Shown here piece after piece: positions 39,769 to 50,036 of a stretch of DNA of 64,000 nt. The stretch's first letter is position 1. Each line of letters opens with the position of its first letter. This DNA comes from Cupriavidus basilensis (GTDB lineage Bacteria; Pseudomonadota; Gammaproteobacteria; Burkholderiales; Burkholderiaceae). Both the position numbers and the translations under genes were made by a program. The notes beneath the pieces are model-generated. The model searched no databases, was not told the DNA's origin, and was given only the letters and a program-made list of their open reading frames with translations. The stretch lies in contig NZ_CP010536.1 of the NCBI RefSeq assembly GCF_000832305.1, forward strand, positions 3,720,001 through 3,784,000, written 5' to 3'.

Positions 39769-41214
39769 TTACTTCAGGTCGAGCGCGCGCTTGACGCCCT
39801 CGCCATAAGCCGGATCGGCCTTGGTGAAGTGCTCCAGCTGCGCCCGCACGATGCTTTCCGGCACGCCCTGCATGGCCGCCGCAATGTTCGCGTAAAGACG
39901 CTGGCGCTGGCCCTCGTCGAACAGGCGGAACAGCGCGCCGGGCTGGCTGTAGTCATCGCTGTCGACACGATGGTCGAAGCGGTCGGCCGCGCCATCCAGG
40001 GCCAGGGGCGGCTCGATGGCGCGCTCGCTGGCGGCGTAGGCGCCCTCGCGGTTCGGCTCGTAGTTGAGCTTGCCGCCCTGGTTGCCGTCCACGCGCATCG
40101 CGCCATCGCGGTGGAAGGTATTGTGGAACGGGCACTTGGGCGCGTTCACCGGGATCTGGTTGTGGTTCACGCCCAGGCGGTAGCGCTGCGTGTCGCCGTA
40201 CGAGAAGAGCCGGCCCTGCAGCATCTTGTCGGGCGAGAAACCGATGCCCGGCACGATGTTGGAGGGGTTCATCGCCACCTGCTCCACCTCGGCGAAGTAG
40301 TTGTCCGGGTTGCGGTTGAGCTCCAGCACGCCCACGTCGATCAGCGGATAGTCCTTGTGCGGCCACACCTTGGTGAGGTCGAACGGGTTGATGTGGTACT
40401 TGGCCGCATCGGCTTCGGGCATGACCTGCACGCGCACGTTCCAGCGCGGGAAGTTGCCGCGCTCGATGTTCTCGAACAGGTCGCGCTGCGCGCTCTCGCG
40501 GTCGCCCGCCACCACCTTGGCCGCTTCCTCGTTGGTCCAGTTGGCGATGCCCTGCTGCGACTTGAAGTGGAACTTCACCCAGAAACGCTCGTTGGCCGCA
40601 TTGATGAACGAGAAGGTATGCGAGCCGAAACCGTGGATCTGGCGATAGTTCTGCGGCAGGCCGCGGTCGCTCATCAGTATGGTGACCTGGTGCAGCGATT
40701 CCGGATGGCGCGACCAGAAATCCCACACGGCAATCGGGTCGCGCAGGTTGGTGCGCGGATTGCGTTTTTGCGTGTGGATGAAATCCGGGAATTTCAGCGG
40801 GTCGCGCACGAAGAACACCGGCGTGTTGTTGCCCACCACGTCCCAATTGCCTTCATCGGTGTAGAACTTGACCGAGAACCCGCGCACATCGCGCTCGGCG
40901 TCGGCGGCGCCACGCTCGCCGGCCACCGTGGAGAAGCGGATGAAGATCGGCGTCTCCTTGCCTACGCTGGCAAAGACCGAGGCCTTGGTGAAACGCGAGA
41001 TGTCATGGGTGAGCGTGAACTTGCCGTGCGCGCCCGAGCCCTTGGCGTGCACGCGCCGCTCGGGGATGACTTCGCGGTCGAAGTGAGCGAGCTTCTCCAG
41101 GAACCACACGTCTTGCAGCAGCATCGGGCCGCGCGGGCCTGCGGTCTGCGAATTCTGGTTGTCGGCTACCGGCGCGCCGGCGGCGGTGGTGAGAGTGTCC
41201 TTGTTCTTGCTCAT
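39769..41214 (-). CDS. katA: Catalase, small-subunit clade (KatA)
   Basis: A 481-residue monofunctional haem catalase that dismutates hydrogen peroxide. The distal His is in [11 protein letters not shown] (His56); the [11 protein letters not shown] region holds the distal Asn, and [14 protein letters not shown] carries the proximal haem-ligand Tyr. ATG at 41214 ([20 protein letters not shown]) has GAGG 6 nt upstream. The frame continues open to 41469, but that part is leader. The leader is about 215 nt from the candidate promoter at 41436-41463 and contains a separate short ORF. oxyR lies directly upstream. Confidence 0.97.
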   Translation of the reverse strand: MSKNKDTLTTAAGAPVADNQNSQTAGPRGPMLLQDVWFLEKLAHFDREVIPERRVHAKGSGAHGKFTLTHDISRFTKASVFASVGKETPIFIRFSTVAGERGAADAERDVRGFSVKFYTDEGNWDVVGNNTPVFFVRDPLKFPDFIHTQKRNPRTNLRDPIAVWDFWSRHPESLHQVTILMSDRGLPQNYRQIHGFGSHTFSFINAANERFWVKFHFKSQQGIANWTNEEAAKVVAGDRESAQRDLFENIERGNFPRWNVRVQVMPEADAAKYHINPFDLTKVWPHKDYPLIDVGVLELNRNPDNYFAEVEQVAMNPSNIVPGIGFSPDKMLQGRLFSYGDTQRYRLGVNHNQIPVNAPKCPFHNTFHRDGAMRVDGNQGGKLNYEPNREGAYAASERAIEPPLALDGAADRFDHRVDSDDYSQPGALFRLFDEGQRQRLYANIAAAMQGVPESIVRAQLEHFTKADPAYGEGVKRALDLK

Positions 41215-41288
41215 CTTGGCCTCATTTTTCTTGGGGGTGGAACGGGGAGCCTGGCTGGGGCGGGCTGCGGCAAAGCCGCGGGGAAATG

Positions 41289-41390
41289 TCAGTACACCGT
41301 GGCGTAACAGGCCAGGCAGTCGGCCATGCGGCCGGCCAGTGCGCTCAGGAGATCGCCGGCGGCAGTCAAGCTGGGTGTTTCGCCTTTCAT
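41289..41390 (-). CDS. Candidate 33-residue small protein or leader peptide in the katA leader
   Basis: ATG at 41390 is preceded by a perfect AAGGAG with a 6-nt spacer, better than the katA site itself. The product is [20 protein letters not shown] followed by 13 residues containing Cys25 and Cys28 as a CxxC pair and ending ATVY. It is in a different frame from katA and ends 75 nt before the katA ATG. I do not recognise it. It could be a small redox protein or a leader peptide that modulates katA; translation is predicted, not shown. Confidence 0.5.
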   Translation of the reverse strand: MKGETPSLTAAGDLLSALAGRMADCLACYATVY

Positions 41391-41435
41391 GTGCGACTCC
41401 TTGTGGATGACAGCGCGCAATGCGCCGATGCATGA

Positions 41436-41463
41436 AGTCTACGGAAAGGCTATTGAATTTCAA
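41436..41463 (-). promoter_or_regulatory. Candidate sigma-70 promoter of katA
   Basis: On the minus strand TTGAAA (41463-41458), a 16-nt spacer and TAGACT (41441-41436). The predicted start near 41429 would give a leader of about 215 nt. The OxyR-type half-sites lie just upstream. Confidence 0.5.
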
Positions 41464-41470
41464 ATTCAAT
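41452..41470. promoter_or_regulatory. Perfect 19-bp palindrome overlapping the katA -35
   Basis: ATTGAATTTCAAATTCAAT is a perfect palindrome with a central C. Its AT-rich composition stands out from the surrounding high-GC DNA. It overlaps the -35 of the katA promoter candidate and is a good operator candidate. Confidence 0.6.
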
Positions 41471-41475
41471 TATTT

Positions 41476-41501
41476 CTAACTATGAAATAGAGCATGCCTA
41501 T
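41476..41501. promoter_or_regulatory. OxyR-type half-sites upstream of katA
   Basis: CTAA, 7 nt, ATAG (41487-41490), 7 nt, CTAT (41498-41501). This fits three of the four tetrads of the OxyR consensus ATAG-N7-CTAT-N7-ATAG-N7-CTAT, with one base change in the first. The fourth tetrad is absent. The oxyR gene itself lies just upstream. Confidence 0.5.
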
Positions 41502-41625
41502 TCCTGCCTGCGCGCCAGCCTGGCATGGGGCAAAGACACGGTGAAGCCAGAAAAATCGAGGGGGAGAAAAAACAAGGCAGGGCAAAGCCTGCCGCCGGCG
41601 CGGAGCGCCGGCAGGCAGGGCGCGC

Positions 41626-42579
41626 TCAGGCGGCTTCAGCCAGTTCCTTGGCGGCCAGCATGCTGACGCCAGGCAAGTCGCAGGCAGCCACCGCGCGGCG
41701 CAACGCTTCCATGGCCGGCAGGCGGGTAAAGCTCTTGCGCCAGGCCAGCACCACGCGCCGGTCGGGCACGGGATCGGTAAAGGGCACGTAGGCCAGCAGG
41801 TCATTCTTGTTGGGCTTCAGGTCCGGCACCGAAGTCCGCGGCAGCACCGTGATGCCAACGCCACTTGCCACCATATGGCGGATGGTTTCGAGCGAGGAGC
41901 CTTCGAAGGTCTTCTGGATGCCGTCGGCCGCCTGCGAGAAGCGCGATAGCTCCGGGCACACGCCCAGCACCTGGTCGCGGAAGCAATGCCCACTGCCCAG
42001 CAACAGCATGGTTTGCTGCTTGAGTTCGTCGGGATCCACCTTCCCGGCATGCTCCAGATGGTGGCCACGCGGCACCGCCACGACGAAGGGCTCGTCATAC
42101 AGCGGCTGCACGGTCAGCCCGGAATCGGCAAAGGGCTCGGCCATGATGGCGCAATCGATCTCGCCCTGCTTGAGCAGCTCGATCAGTTTGACCGTGTAGT
42201 TCTCCTGCAGCATCAGCGGCATCTGCGGCACGGTCTGGATCATTTCCTTGACCAGCGTGGGCAGCAGGTAGGGCCCGATGGTGTAGATCACGCCAAGGCG
42301 CAGCGGCCCGGCCAGCGGGTCCTTGCCCTGCTTGGCGATCTCGCGGATGGCCATGGTCTGCTCCAGCACGCGCTGGGCCTGCGCCACGATCTGCTCGCCG
42401 ATCGGCGTCACCGAGACTTCGGACGTGCCGCGCTCGAAGATCTGCACATTGAGTTCGTCTTCCAGCTTCTTGATCGCCACCGACAGCGTCGGCTGCGACA
42501 CGAAGCAGGCTTCGGCCGCCCGGCCGAAATGGCGCTCGCGCGCGACCGCGACGATGTACTTGAGTTCGGTGAGCGTCAT
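41626..42579 (-). CDS. oxyR: Hydrogen peroxide-sensing regulator OxyR
   Basis: A 317-residue LysR-family activator. The HTH is near residues 16-40 (HFGRAAEACFVSQPTLSVAI). The redox pair is Cys199 and Cys208 in GSGHCFRDQVLGVCPE, at the same numbers as in E. coli OxyR, where peroxide makes a disulfide that activates the protein. ATG at 42579 (MTLTELKYIVAVARERHFG) is the family start. It is upstream of katA in the same direction. The order recG-oxyR is common in betaproteobacteria. Confidence 0.97.
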   Translation of the reverse strand: MTLTELKYIVAVARERHFGRAAEACFVSQPTLSVAIKKLEDELNVQIFERGTSEVSVTPIGEQIVAQAQRVLEQTMAIREIAKQGKDPLAGPLRLGVIYTIGPYLLPTLVKEMIQTVPQMPLMLQENYTVKLIELLKQGEIDCAIMAEPFADSGLTVQPLYDEPFVVAVPRGHHLEHAGKVDPDELKQQTMLLLGSGHCFRDQVLGVCPELSRFSQAADGIQKTFEGSSLETIRHMVASGVGITVLPRTSVPDLKPNKNDLLAYVPFTDPVPDRRVVLAWRKSFTRLPAMEALRRAVAACDLPGVSMLAAKELAEAA

Positions 42580-42701
42580 GACTTATCAATTTTCGTTAAT
42601 CGATAGATTTTACCTTCGATTCGACGTTCTGTCAGAGATGACAGGCAAAGCGGCGCAGGCGATACCTGACCGTCTGCATCAGGTGAGCCCCCACCGTCAC
42701 A

Positions 42702-44903
42702 TCAGGCCTTCAGGTAATGCTCCCTGCCACCCAGCCAGCGCAGCAGGTGCGCTTCTACCGCCTCCGGAAAGCGCGCCAGCATCAGCTCGGCGGCCTCCTG
42801 GGCATAGTCGACCAGCCAGGCGTCGGTGTTGAGATCGGCGAAACGCAGCATCGCCTCGCCGGACTGGCGCGCGCCGAGAAACTCGCCGGGACCGCGTATC
42901 TGCAGGTCGCGCCGGGCGATCTCGAAGCCGTCGGTGGTCTCGCGCATGGTTGCCAGGCGCTCGCGCCCGGTGGGCGACAGCGGTGCCTGGTACATCAGCA
43001 GGCAGACCGATTCCGCGCTGCCTCGCCCTACCCGGCCACGCAACTGGTGCAGCTGCGCCAGGCCGAAGCGCTCGGCATGCTCGATCACCATCAACGAGGC
43101 GTTGGGCACGTCCACCCCTACCTCGATCACGGTGGTGGCTACCAACACCTGCAGCCGGTTGGCGGTAAAGTCTTCCATCACCGCGGCTTTCTCTGCCGGT
43201 GGCAGGCGCCCGTGCACCAGTCCCACCTTGAGCTCAGGCAAGGCGGCGACCAGCGTTTCATAGGTTTCCACCGCGGTCTGCAGTTGCAGCGCCTCGCTCT
43301 CTTCGATCAGCGGGCAGACCCAGTAGACCTGGCGGCCATCGGCGGCGGCGTGGTGCACGCGCGCGATCACCTCGTCGCGGCGCGCGTCGTTGACCAGCCG
43401 GGTCACCACCGGAGTGCGCCCGGGCGGCAATTCGTCGATCACCGAGACGTCGAGGTCGGCGTAGTAGGTCATGGCCAGCGTGCGCGGGATCGGCGTGGCC
43501 GACATCATCAGCTGGTGCGGCACGGTTTGCGCAGCCTTGCCAGCCTTGCCCTGCGCGGCGGTGGCATCGGGGTCCGCCTTGCCGCGCAGCGCCAGCCGCT
43601 GGGCCACGCCAAAACGATGCTGCTCATCGACCACGGACAAACCCAGGCGTGCAAACTTGACGCTGTCCTGGATCAGCGCGTGGGTGCCGATGGCCAGCTT
43701 GGCCTCGCCGGACTCGACCTTGGCCGCGGCCTCGCGCTTGGCGCGTGTCTTCAGGCTGCCGGCCAGCCACACCACCGGCACGCCCAGCGGCTCCAGCCAG
43801 GCGGAGAGCTTGCGGTAATGCTGCTCGGCCAGGATTTCGGTGGGTGCCATCAGCGCGGCCTGGTAGCCGGCATCGATGGCCTGGCAGGCGGCCAGCGCCG
43901 CCACGATGGTCTTGCCGCTGCCGACGTCGCCCTGCAGCAGGCGGTGCATCGGGTGGGGCGCGCCCATGTCCCTGGCAATCTCTTCCACCACACGCTGCTG
44001 CGCGCCGGTCAGCTTGAACGGCAGTGCGGCCAGGAAAGCGGTCAGCAGGCCGCCCGCGCGGCGCGGCATGGGTGGCGCGCTCTTGTCGCGCCGCGCCGCC
44101 TGGGAGCGCTTGAGGGAGAGCTGCTGCGCCAGCAGCTCATCGAGCTTGATGCGTTGCCAGGCCGGGTGCGAGCGCTCGATCAGCGCGTGCTCGTCCACAT
44201 CCTGCGGCGGTGTGTGCAGCAGGCGCAGGCACTCGGGCAAGGCTTGCAGCTTGAGCTGGGCTAGCGGGCCTTGCAGCACGGGCACGGGCAGGGTCTCGGG
44301 CAACGGCGTGCGTGACAGCGCGCCGCCGATGGCCTTGCGCAGGTAGCTCTGCGGGATGCCGGCGGTGCTCGGGTAGACCGGGGTCAGCCGCTCGGGCAGC
44401 GCCTCGCCGGGGGTGACCGCGCGCACCGTGGGATGGACCATCTCCGCGCCGAAGAAGCCGCCGCGCAGTTCGCCGCGCACCCGCAGGCAGGCGCCTTCGG
44501 CCATCAGCTGGGCCTGGCTGCCGTAGAAATTAATGAACCGCAGCGTCAGCTCGCCGGTATCGTCGGCGATCTTGACCACCATCTGGCGGCGCGGGCGCAG
44601 GCTGACCTCGTTGGAGGTGACCACGCCCTCAACCTGCACCGTCAGCCCCATGCCCGCGCGCCCGATGGCATCGGCGATCGGCAGCAGCGTGGTCTCGTCC
44701 TCGTAGCGCATCGGCAAGTGCAGCACCAGGTCGACGTCACGCTTGAGCCCGAGCTTATGCAGCCGGGCCATGGCCGAGGACGGCTTGCCGGCGGCAGCGC
44801 CCTTGGCCGCCGCCTTGCCCGCACGGCCCGGCTTGTCCCCGGCGCGCGCCGCGGGCGGGCTGTCGTTGGTTTCCGGGGTTCGGTCGGGAGCGGTTCCTGG
44901 CAT
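42702..44903 (-). CDS. recG: ATP-dependent DNA helicase RecG
   Basis: RecG remodels stalled forks and Holliday junctions. The 733-residue protein has an N-terminal wedge (OB) domain (about 75-190), Walker A GDVGSGKT, the DEQHRFGV box, SATPIPRTLA and the C-terminal motif GRVGRG of helicase motif VI, followed by the RDLQIRGPGEFLGARQSG segment. A Lys/Ala/Pro-rich N-terminal tail precedes the first conserved block (MARLHKLGLKRDVD). ATG at 44903 is my choice; the exact start in this low-complexity region is uncertain. It is divergent from queA. Confidence 0.95.
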   Translation of the reverse strand: MPGTAPDRTPETNDSPPAARAGDKPGRAGKAAAKGAAAGKPSSAMARLHKLGLKRDVDLVLHLPMRYEDETTLLPIADAIGRAGMGLTVQVEGVVTSNEVSLRPRRQMVVKIADDTGELTLRFINFYGSQAQLMAEGACLRVRGELRGGFFGAEMVHPTVRAVTPGEALPERLTPVYPSTAGIPQSYLRKAIGGALSRTPLPETLPVPVLQGPLAQLKLQALPECLRLLHTPPQDVDEHALIERSHPAWQRIKLDELLAQQLSLKRSQAARRDKSAPPMPRRAGGLLTAFLAALPFKLTGAQQRVVEEIARDMGAPHPMHRLLQGDVGSGKTIVAALAACQAIDAGYQAALMAPTEILAEQHYRKLSAWLEPLGVPVVWLAGSLKTRAKREAAAKVESGEAKLAIGTHALIQDSVKFARLGLSVVDEQHRFGVAQRLALRGKADPDATAAQGKAGKAAQTVPHQLMMSATPIPRTLAMTYYADLDVSVIDELPPGRTPVVTRLVNDARRDEVIARVHHAAADGRQVYWVCPLIEESEALQLQTAVETYETLVAALPELKVGLVHGRLPPAEKAAVMEDFTANRLQVLVATTVIEVGVDVPNASLMVIEHAERFGLAQLHQLRGRVGRGSAESVCLLMYQAPLSPTGRERLATMRETTDGFEIARRDLQIRGPGEFLGARQSGEAMLRFADLNTDAWLVDYAQEAAELMLARFPEAVEAHLLRWLGGREHYLKA

Positions 44904-45084
44904 CTGGGACGTGGCTGGCGATTCGGGTCGGGGCGCGCGCCTGGTGGCACGCGCTGGTTGGCGCAAATAGGCGATATCACGCGCGCCCGGGCGGCGCAGC
45001 CGCCCCAAGCCTTACAATATCGGATTCGCCGATTGTACCTATGCCGGCCGCGCCACCGCGCGGTCTGCGGCCGTTTTTGCCCCC

Positions 45085-46140
45085 ATGATGCTGACGCTGT
45101 CCGATTTTGACTTTACCCTCCCCCCCGAACTGATCGCCCAGACCGCCTTGCCGGAGCGCGGCGCGAGCCGGCTGCTGGTGGTGGATACGGACGCCCCGGG
45201 GGGCACCACCCGCCTCGCAGACCGCGCGTTTACCGACATCGTCGACTACCTGCGTCCCAACGATTTGCTGGTGTTCAATGACACCCGCGTCATCAAGGCG
45301 CGCTTCTTCGGGCAAAAGGGCAGCGGCGGCAAGGTCGAGGTGCTGGTCGAGCGGGTGCTGGACAGCCACACCGTGCTGGCCCAGGTACGCGCTTCCAAGA
45401 CGCCGCCGGTGGGCAGCCTGCTGCGCCTGGCGGATGCCTTCGACGTCACAGTTGGCCCGCGTGTGGACCAGTTCTTCACGCTCACCTTCCCCGAGCCGGC
45501 GCTGGACCTGATCGAGCGCCACGGCCGCCTGCCGCTGCCGCCATACATCACCCACGATCCCGACGCCTTCGACGAAACCCGCTACCAGACGGTCTACGCC
45601 CGCGCCCCCGGCGCGGTGGCCGCGCCGACTGCCGGCCTGCATTTCGACGAGGCCCTGTTCGCCCGGCTCGACGCGCTGGGCGTGCGCCGCGGCTTCCTGA
45701 CCCTGCACGTGGGTGCCGGCACCTTCCAGCCGGTGCGCACCGAGAACCTGGCCGAGCACAAGATGCACGCCGAGTGGTACGAGGTGTCGGACGCGCTGGC
45801 CCAGGCCGTGCGCGAGACGCGCGCCGCCGGGGGCCGCGTGATCGCGGTCGGCACCACGTCCCTGCGCGCGCTGGAGTCCGCCGGCGCCACCGATGGCACG
45901 CTGGCCGCCGGCCGTGGCGACACCGAGATCTTCATCACGCCCGGCTACCGTTTCCGCGTGGTCGATGCGCTGATCACCAATTTCCACCTGCCCAAGTCGA
46001 CCTTGCTGATGCTGGTGTCGGCGCTGGCCGGGGTGGAGCCCATCCGCGCCGCCTACCGCCATGCGGTGGCCGAGCGCTACCGCTTCTTCAGCTACGGCGA
46101 CGCCATGCTGCTGACGCGCCAGCCCCAGCCCCAGCCCTGA
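45085..46140 (+). CDS. queA: S-adenosylmethionine:tRNA ribosyltransferase-isomerase
   Basis: QueA moves the ribosyl part of SAM to preQ1-tRNA to form epoxyqueuosine. The 351-residue protein has [20 protein letters not shown] near the N-terminus, [19 protein letters not shown] and [16 protein letters not shown] at 45085 is used; the next codon is also ATG. It is followed by tgt after 40 nt, so two queuosine steps lie in one operon. Confidence 0.97.
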   Translation: MMLTLSDFDFTLPPELIAQTALPERGASRLLVVDTDAPGGTTRLADRAFTDIVDYLRPNDLLVFNDTRVIKARFFGQKGSGGKVEVLVERVLDSHTVLAQVRASKTPPVGSLLRLADAFDVTVGPRVDQFFTLTFPEPALDLIERHGRLPLPPYITHDPDAFDETRYQTVYARAPGAVAAPTAGLHFDEALFARLDALGVRRGFLTLHVGAGTFQPVRTENLAEHKMHAEWYEVSDALAQAVRETRAAGGRVIAVGTTSLRALESAGATDGTLAAGRGDTEIFITPGYRFRVVDALITNFHLPKSTLLMLVSALAGVEPIRAAYRHAVAERYRFFSYGDAMLLTRQPQPQP

Positions 46141-46165
46141 GCGCGCCGCGCCAGCCCGACCCTGA

Positions 46166-47332
<1,167 letters not shown>

Positions 47333-47505
47333 ACTTTCTGCACGGCGCCGGTCGAACAGCGGTGCCTGCAACTGCCAAGCGGCTCACAAGGCGCCCCGAA
47401 CAAACCCGTACTACACCGTAAATGCCCGGATCGGGCATGGAATGCGGCCGCAAGCGGGTGGTAGAATGACCGACTAACTGATTGACTTTGTGACGGAGAA
47501 GCAAC

Positions 47506-47835
47506 GTGCTGATTTCTAACGCATTTGCCCAGACTGCCGGCGTGACCGGCGGCGCGGCGGGTGGCCTGATGAGTTTCCTGCCTATCATCCTGATGTTCGC
47601 TGTGCTGTGGTTCATCATGATCCGCCCGCAGATGAAGCGCCAGAAAGAATCGAAGGCAATGCTGGAAGCACTGGCCAAGAACGACGAAGTCGTGACTGCC
47701 GGTGGCATCCTCGGCCGCGTCACCAAGGTCAACGAACAATACGTGACCATCGAAATCGCCACGGGCACCGAAATCACGGTGCAAAAGAGCGCGGTTACCA
47801 CGGTGCTGCCCAAGGGCTCGCTGAAGTCGCTCTGA
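47506..47835 (+). CDS. yajC: Preprotein translocase subunit YajC
   Basis: The 109-residue protein has one N-terminal membrane segment (about 20-40, LMSFLPIILMFAVLWFIMI) then RPQMKRQKE and a small cytosolic domain with GGILGRVTKV. It associates with SecDF-YidC. TAGAAT about 40 nt upstream (47463-47468) is a possible own promoter. A 7-bp hairpin, ATGCCCG-gat-CGGGCAT, lies in the gap after tgt (47422-47438). Confidence 0.96.
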   Translation: MLISNAFAQTAGVTGGAAGGLMSFLPIILMFAVLWFIMIRPQMKRQKESKAMLEALAKNDEVVTAGGILGRVTKVNEQYVTIEIATGTEITVQKSAVTTVLPKGSLKSL

Positions 47836-48075
47836 GCACCGCGGCTGCGGGCGTGGCGTCGCTTGACTCAGGCGCCGCCCAGCTTCTCCCGCACCGCCCG
47901 CCTGCTTTTTCGCCCTTCCCGGCACGCCGCCTTTAGCGCGCGTGCCCCTGCAGCCGCCTGATCCAGCCCGGGTTATCCGTGGATGCCAGGCGGCTGTTTG
48001 CCAACCGGTGCGGTGGTGCCAACTGCCCGCTGACGGTCTCGTCGGCACCGCCAACCGAAGAACGACTGGCCAAAG

Positions 48076-49947
48076 ATGAATCGTTATCCGCTTTGGAAAT
48101 ACCTCGTGATCCTGGTGGCTCTGGCCATCGGCATCACCTATACGCTGCCGAACTTCTTCGGCGAGGCGCCTGCCGTGCAGGTCTCCTCCGCCAAGGCCAC
48201 GGTCAAGGTCGACCTGGCCATGCAAAAGCAGATCGAGCAGGTGCTGGCGCAGAACAACCTGCAGCCCGACGGCATGTTCTTCGACCTGAACGGCCAGTCC
48301 GGCTCGGTCAAGGCGCGCTTCAAGACGCCCGACGAGCAGCTCAAGGCCAAGGACGTGCTGACCCGCGCGCTCAACCCCGACCCCAATGACGCCACCTACG
48401 TGGTCGCGCTGAACCTGCTGTCGGGCTCGCCGCGCTGGCTCACCGCCATGCATGCGCTGCCGATGTACCTGGGGCTGGACTTGCGCGGTGGCGTGCACTT
48501 CCTGCTGCAAGTGGACATGAAGGGCGCGGTCGACAAGAAGCTCGACAGCCTGGCCGGCGACGCGCGCACCCTGCTGCGCGACAAGGGCATCCGCCATGGC
48601 GGCATCGACCGCGACGGCGACCGCCTGACGGTGCGCTTCAACAATGCCGACGACGCCACCAAGGCCCGCGGCATCCTGGCCGACAACCTGCGCGAGCTGG
48701 CGTTCAGCCCGGATGGCAACAACATCTCCGGCGTGTTCACCGATGCGGCCCGCAAGGCGGTGCAGGATGCGGCGGTCAAGCAGAACATCACCACCCTGCA
48801 CAACCGGGTCAACGAGCTCGGCGTAGCCGAGCCGGTGATCCAGCAGCAAGGCGCCGACCGCATCGTGGTGCAGTTGCCTGGCGTGCAGGACACCGCAAAG
48901 GCCAAGGACATCATCGGCCGCACCGCCACGCTGGAAGCCCGCCTGGCCGACCCCGACGCGCCGCGCAACCCGCGCCCGGGCGACCCGATCCCCTTCGGCA
49001 GCGAGCTGTTCACGCAGGGCAACGGCGCCCCGGTGGTACTCAAGAAGCAGGTGATCTTCACTGGCGACCGCATCGAAAGCGCTTCGGCGGGCTTCGACCA
49101 GAACCAGCGCGCCTCGGTCAACATCAAGCTCGATGCCCAGGGCGGCCGCGTGCTGCGCGACGTCTCGCGCGAGAACATCGGCAAGCCGATGGGCATCGTG
49201 CTGTTCGAGAAGGGCAAGGGCGAAGTGCTGACGGTGGCGACAATCCAGTCCGAACTGGGCTCCAGCTTCCAGATCACCGGTTCGTACTCCACCGAAGCCG
49301 CCAACGACCTGGCCCTGCTGCTGCGTGCCGGCTCGCTGGCCGCGCCGATGGAAATCATCGAAGAACGCACCATCGGCCCGTCGCTGGGCGCGGACAACAT
49401 CAAGAAGGGCTTTGACTCGGTGGCCTACGGCTTTGGCGCCATCGCCGTCTTCATGATGCTGTACTACATGCTGTTCGGCGTGTTCTCGGTGGCCGCGCTG
49501 GCCATCAACCTGCTGCTGCTGGTGGCGGTGCTGTCGATGCTGCAGGCTACGCTGACGCTGCCCGGCATCGCCGCTATCGCGCTGGTGCTCGGCATGGCCA
49601 TTGACGCCAACGTGCTGATCAACGAGCGGATCCGCGAGGAACTGCGCGCGGGCGCTTCGCCGCAGATGGCGATCGCTGTCGGCTTCGACCGCGCCTGGGC
49701 CACCATCCTGGACTCCAACGTGACCACCCTGATCGCGGGCCTGGCGCTGCTAGCCTTCGGCTCCGGCCCGGTGCGCGGCTTTGCCGTGGTGCACTGCCTG
49801 GGCATCATGACCTCGATGTTCTCGGCGGTGTTTTTCAACCGCGGCCTGGTGAACCTCTGGTACGGCCGCAAGAAGAAGCTGCAAAGCGTGGCGATCGGCC
49901 AGATCTGGAAGCCGGGCTCGGACAGCCAGGGCACCGTCGCCAAGTAA
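48076..49947 (+). CDS. secD: Protein translocase subunit SecD
   Basis: SecD, with SecF, uses the proton gradient to help pull proteins across the inner membrane. The 623-residue protein has one N-terminal membrane segment, a large periplasmic P1 domain (about 40-440, with LGLDLRGGVHFLLQVD) and five further membrane segments near the C-terminus, including ALVLGMAIDANVLINERIREEL. ATG at 48076 begins MNRYPLWKYLVILVALAIG. The 240-nt gap after yajC is longer than usual and holds no gene I can support. Confidence 0.98.
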   Translation: MNRYPLWKYLVILVALAIGITYTLPNFFGEAPAVQVSSAKATVKVDLAMQKQIEQVLAQNNLQPDGMFFDLNGQSGSVKARFKTPDEQLKAKDVLTRALNPDPNDATYVVALNLLSGSPRWLTAMHALPMYLGLDLRGGVHFLLQVDMKGAVDKKLDSLAGDARTLLRDKGIRHGGIDRDGDRLTVRFNNADDATKARGILADNLRELAFSPDGNNISGVFTDAARKAVQDAAVKQNITTLHNRVNELGVAEPVIQQQGADRIVVQLPGVQDTAKAKDIIGRTATLEARLADPDAPRNPRPGDPIPFGSELFTQGNGAPVVLKKQVIFTGDRIESASAGFDQNQRASVNIKLDAQGGRVLRDVSRENIGKPMGIVLFEKGKGEVLTVATIQSELGSSFQITGSYSTEAANDLALLLRAGSLAAPMEIIEERTIGPSLGADNIKKGFDSVAYGFGAIAVFMMLYYMLFGVFSVAALAINLLLLVAVLSMLQATLTLPGIAAIALVLGMAIDANVLINERIREELRAGASPQMAIAVGFDRAWATILDSNVTTLIAGLALLAFGSGPVRGFAVVHCLGIMTSMFSAVFFNRGLVNLWYGRKKKLQSVAIGQIWKPGSDSQGTVAK

Positions 49948-49954
49948 GCATCAT

Positions 49955-49987
49955 GGATGTCCGCGCGCAGAACGCGCACGGACATCC
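49955..49987 (+). other. Hairpin in the secD-secF gap
   Basis: GGATGTCCG-c-GCGC, loop agaac, GCGC-a-CGGACATCC: a 13-bp stem with one mismatch. It starts just past the secD stop and has no U-tract. Confidence 0.65.
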
Positions 49988-50000
49988 AACCAGCATAGAA

Positions 50001-50018
50001 CGGCAGCAGGCGCTGCCG
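50001..50018 (+). other. Second hairpin in the secD-secF gap
   Basis: CGGCAGC-aggc-GCTGCCG is a 7-bp perfect stem 19 nt before the secF start, close to its ribosome-binding site AGGA (near 50027). Confidence 0.6.
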
Positions 50019-50036
50019 TACAAAACAGGATTCAAC

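Noticed and set aside
39703-41307. A 534-codon open frame antisense to katA
   Set aside because: It covers the catalase gene exactly, and composition is typical of a GC-driven shadow.
49953-50036. In-frame extension of secF from ATG 49953
   Set aside because: It reads through two hairpins, is unlike any SecF N-terminus, and the ATG at 50037 has a good ribosome-binding site.
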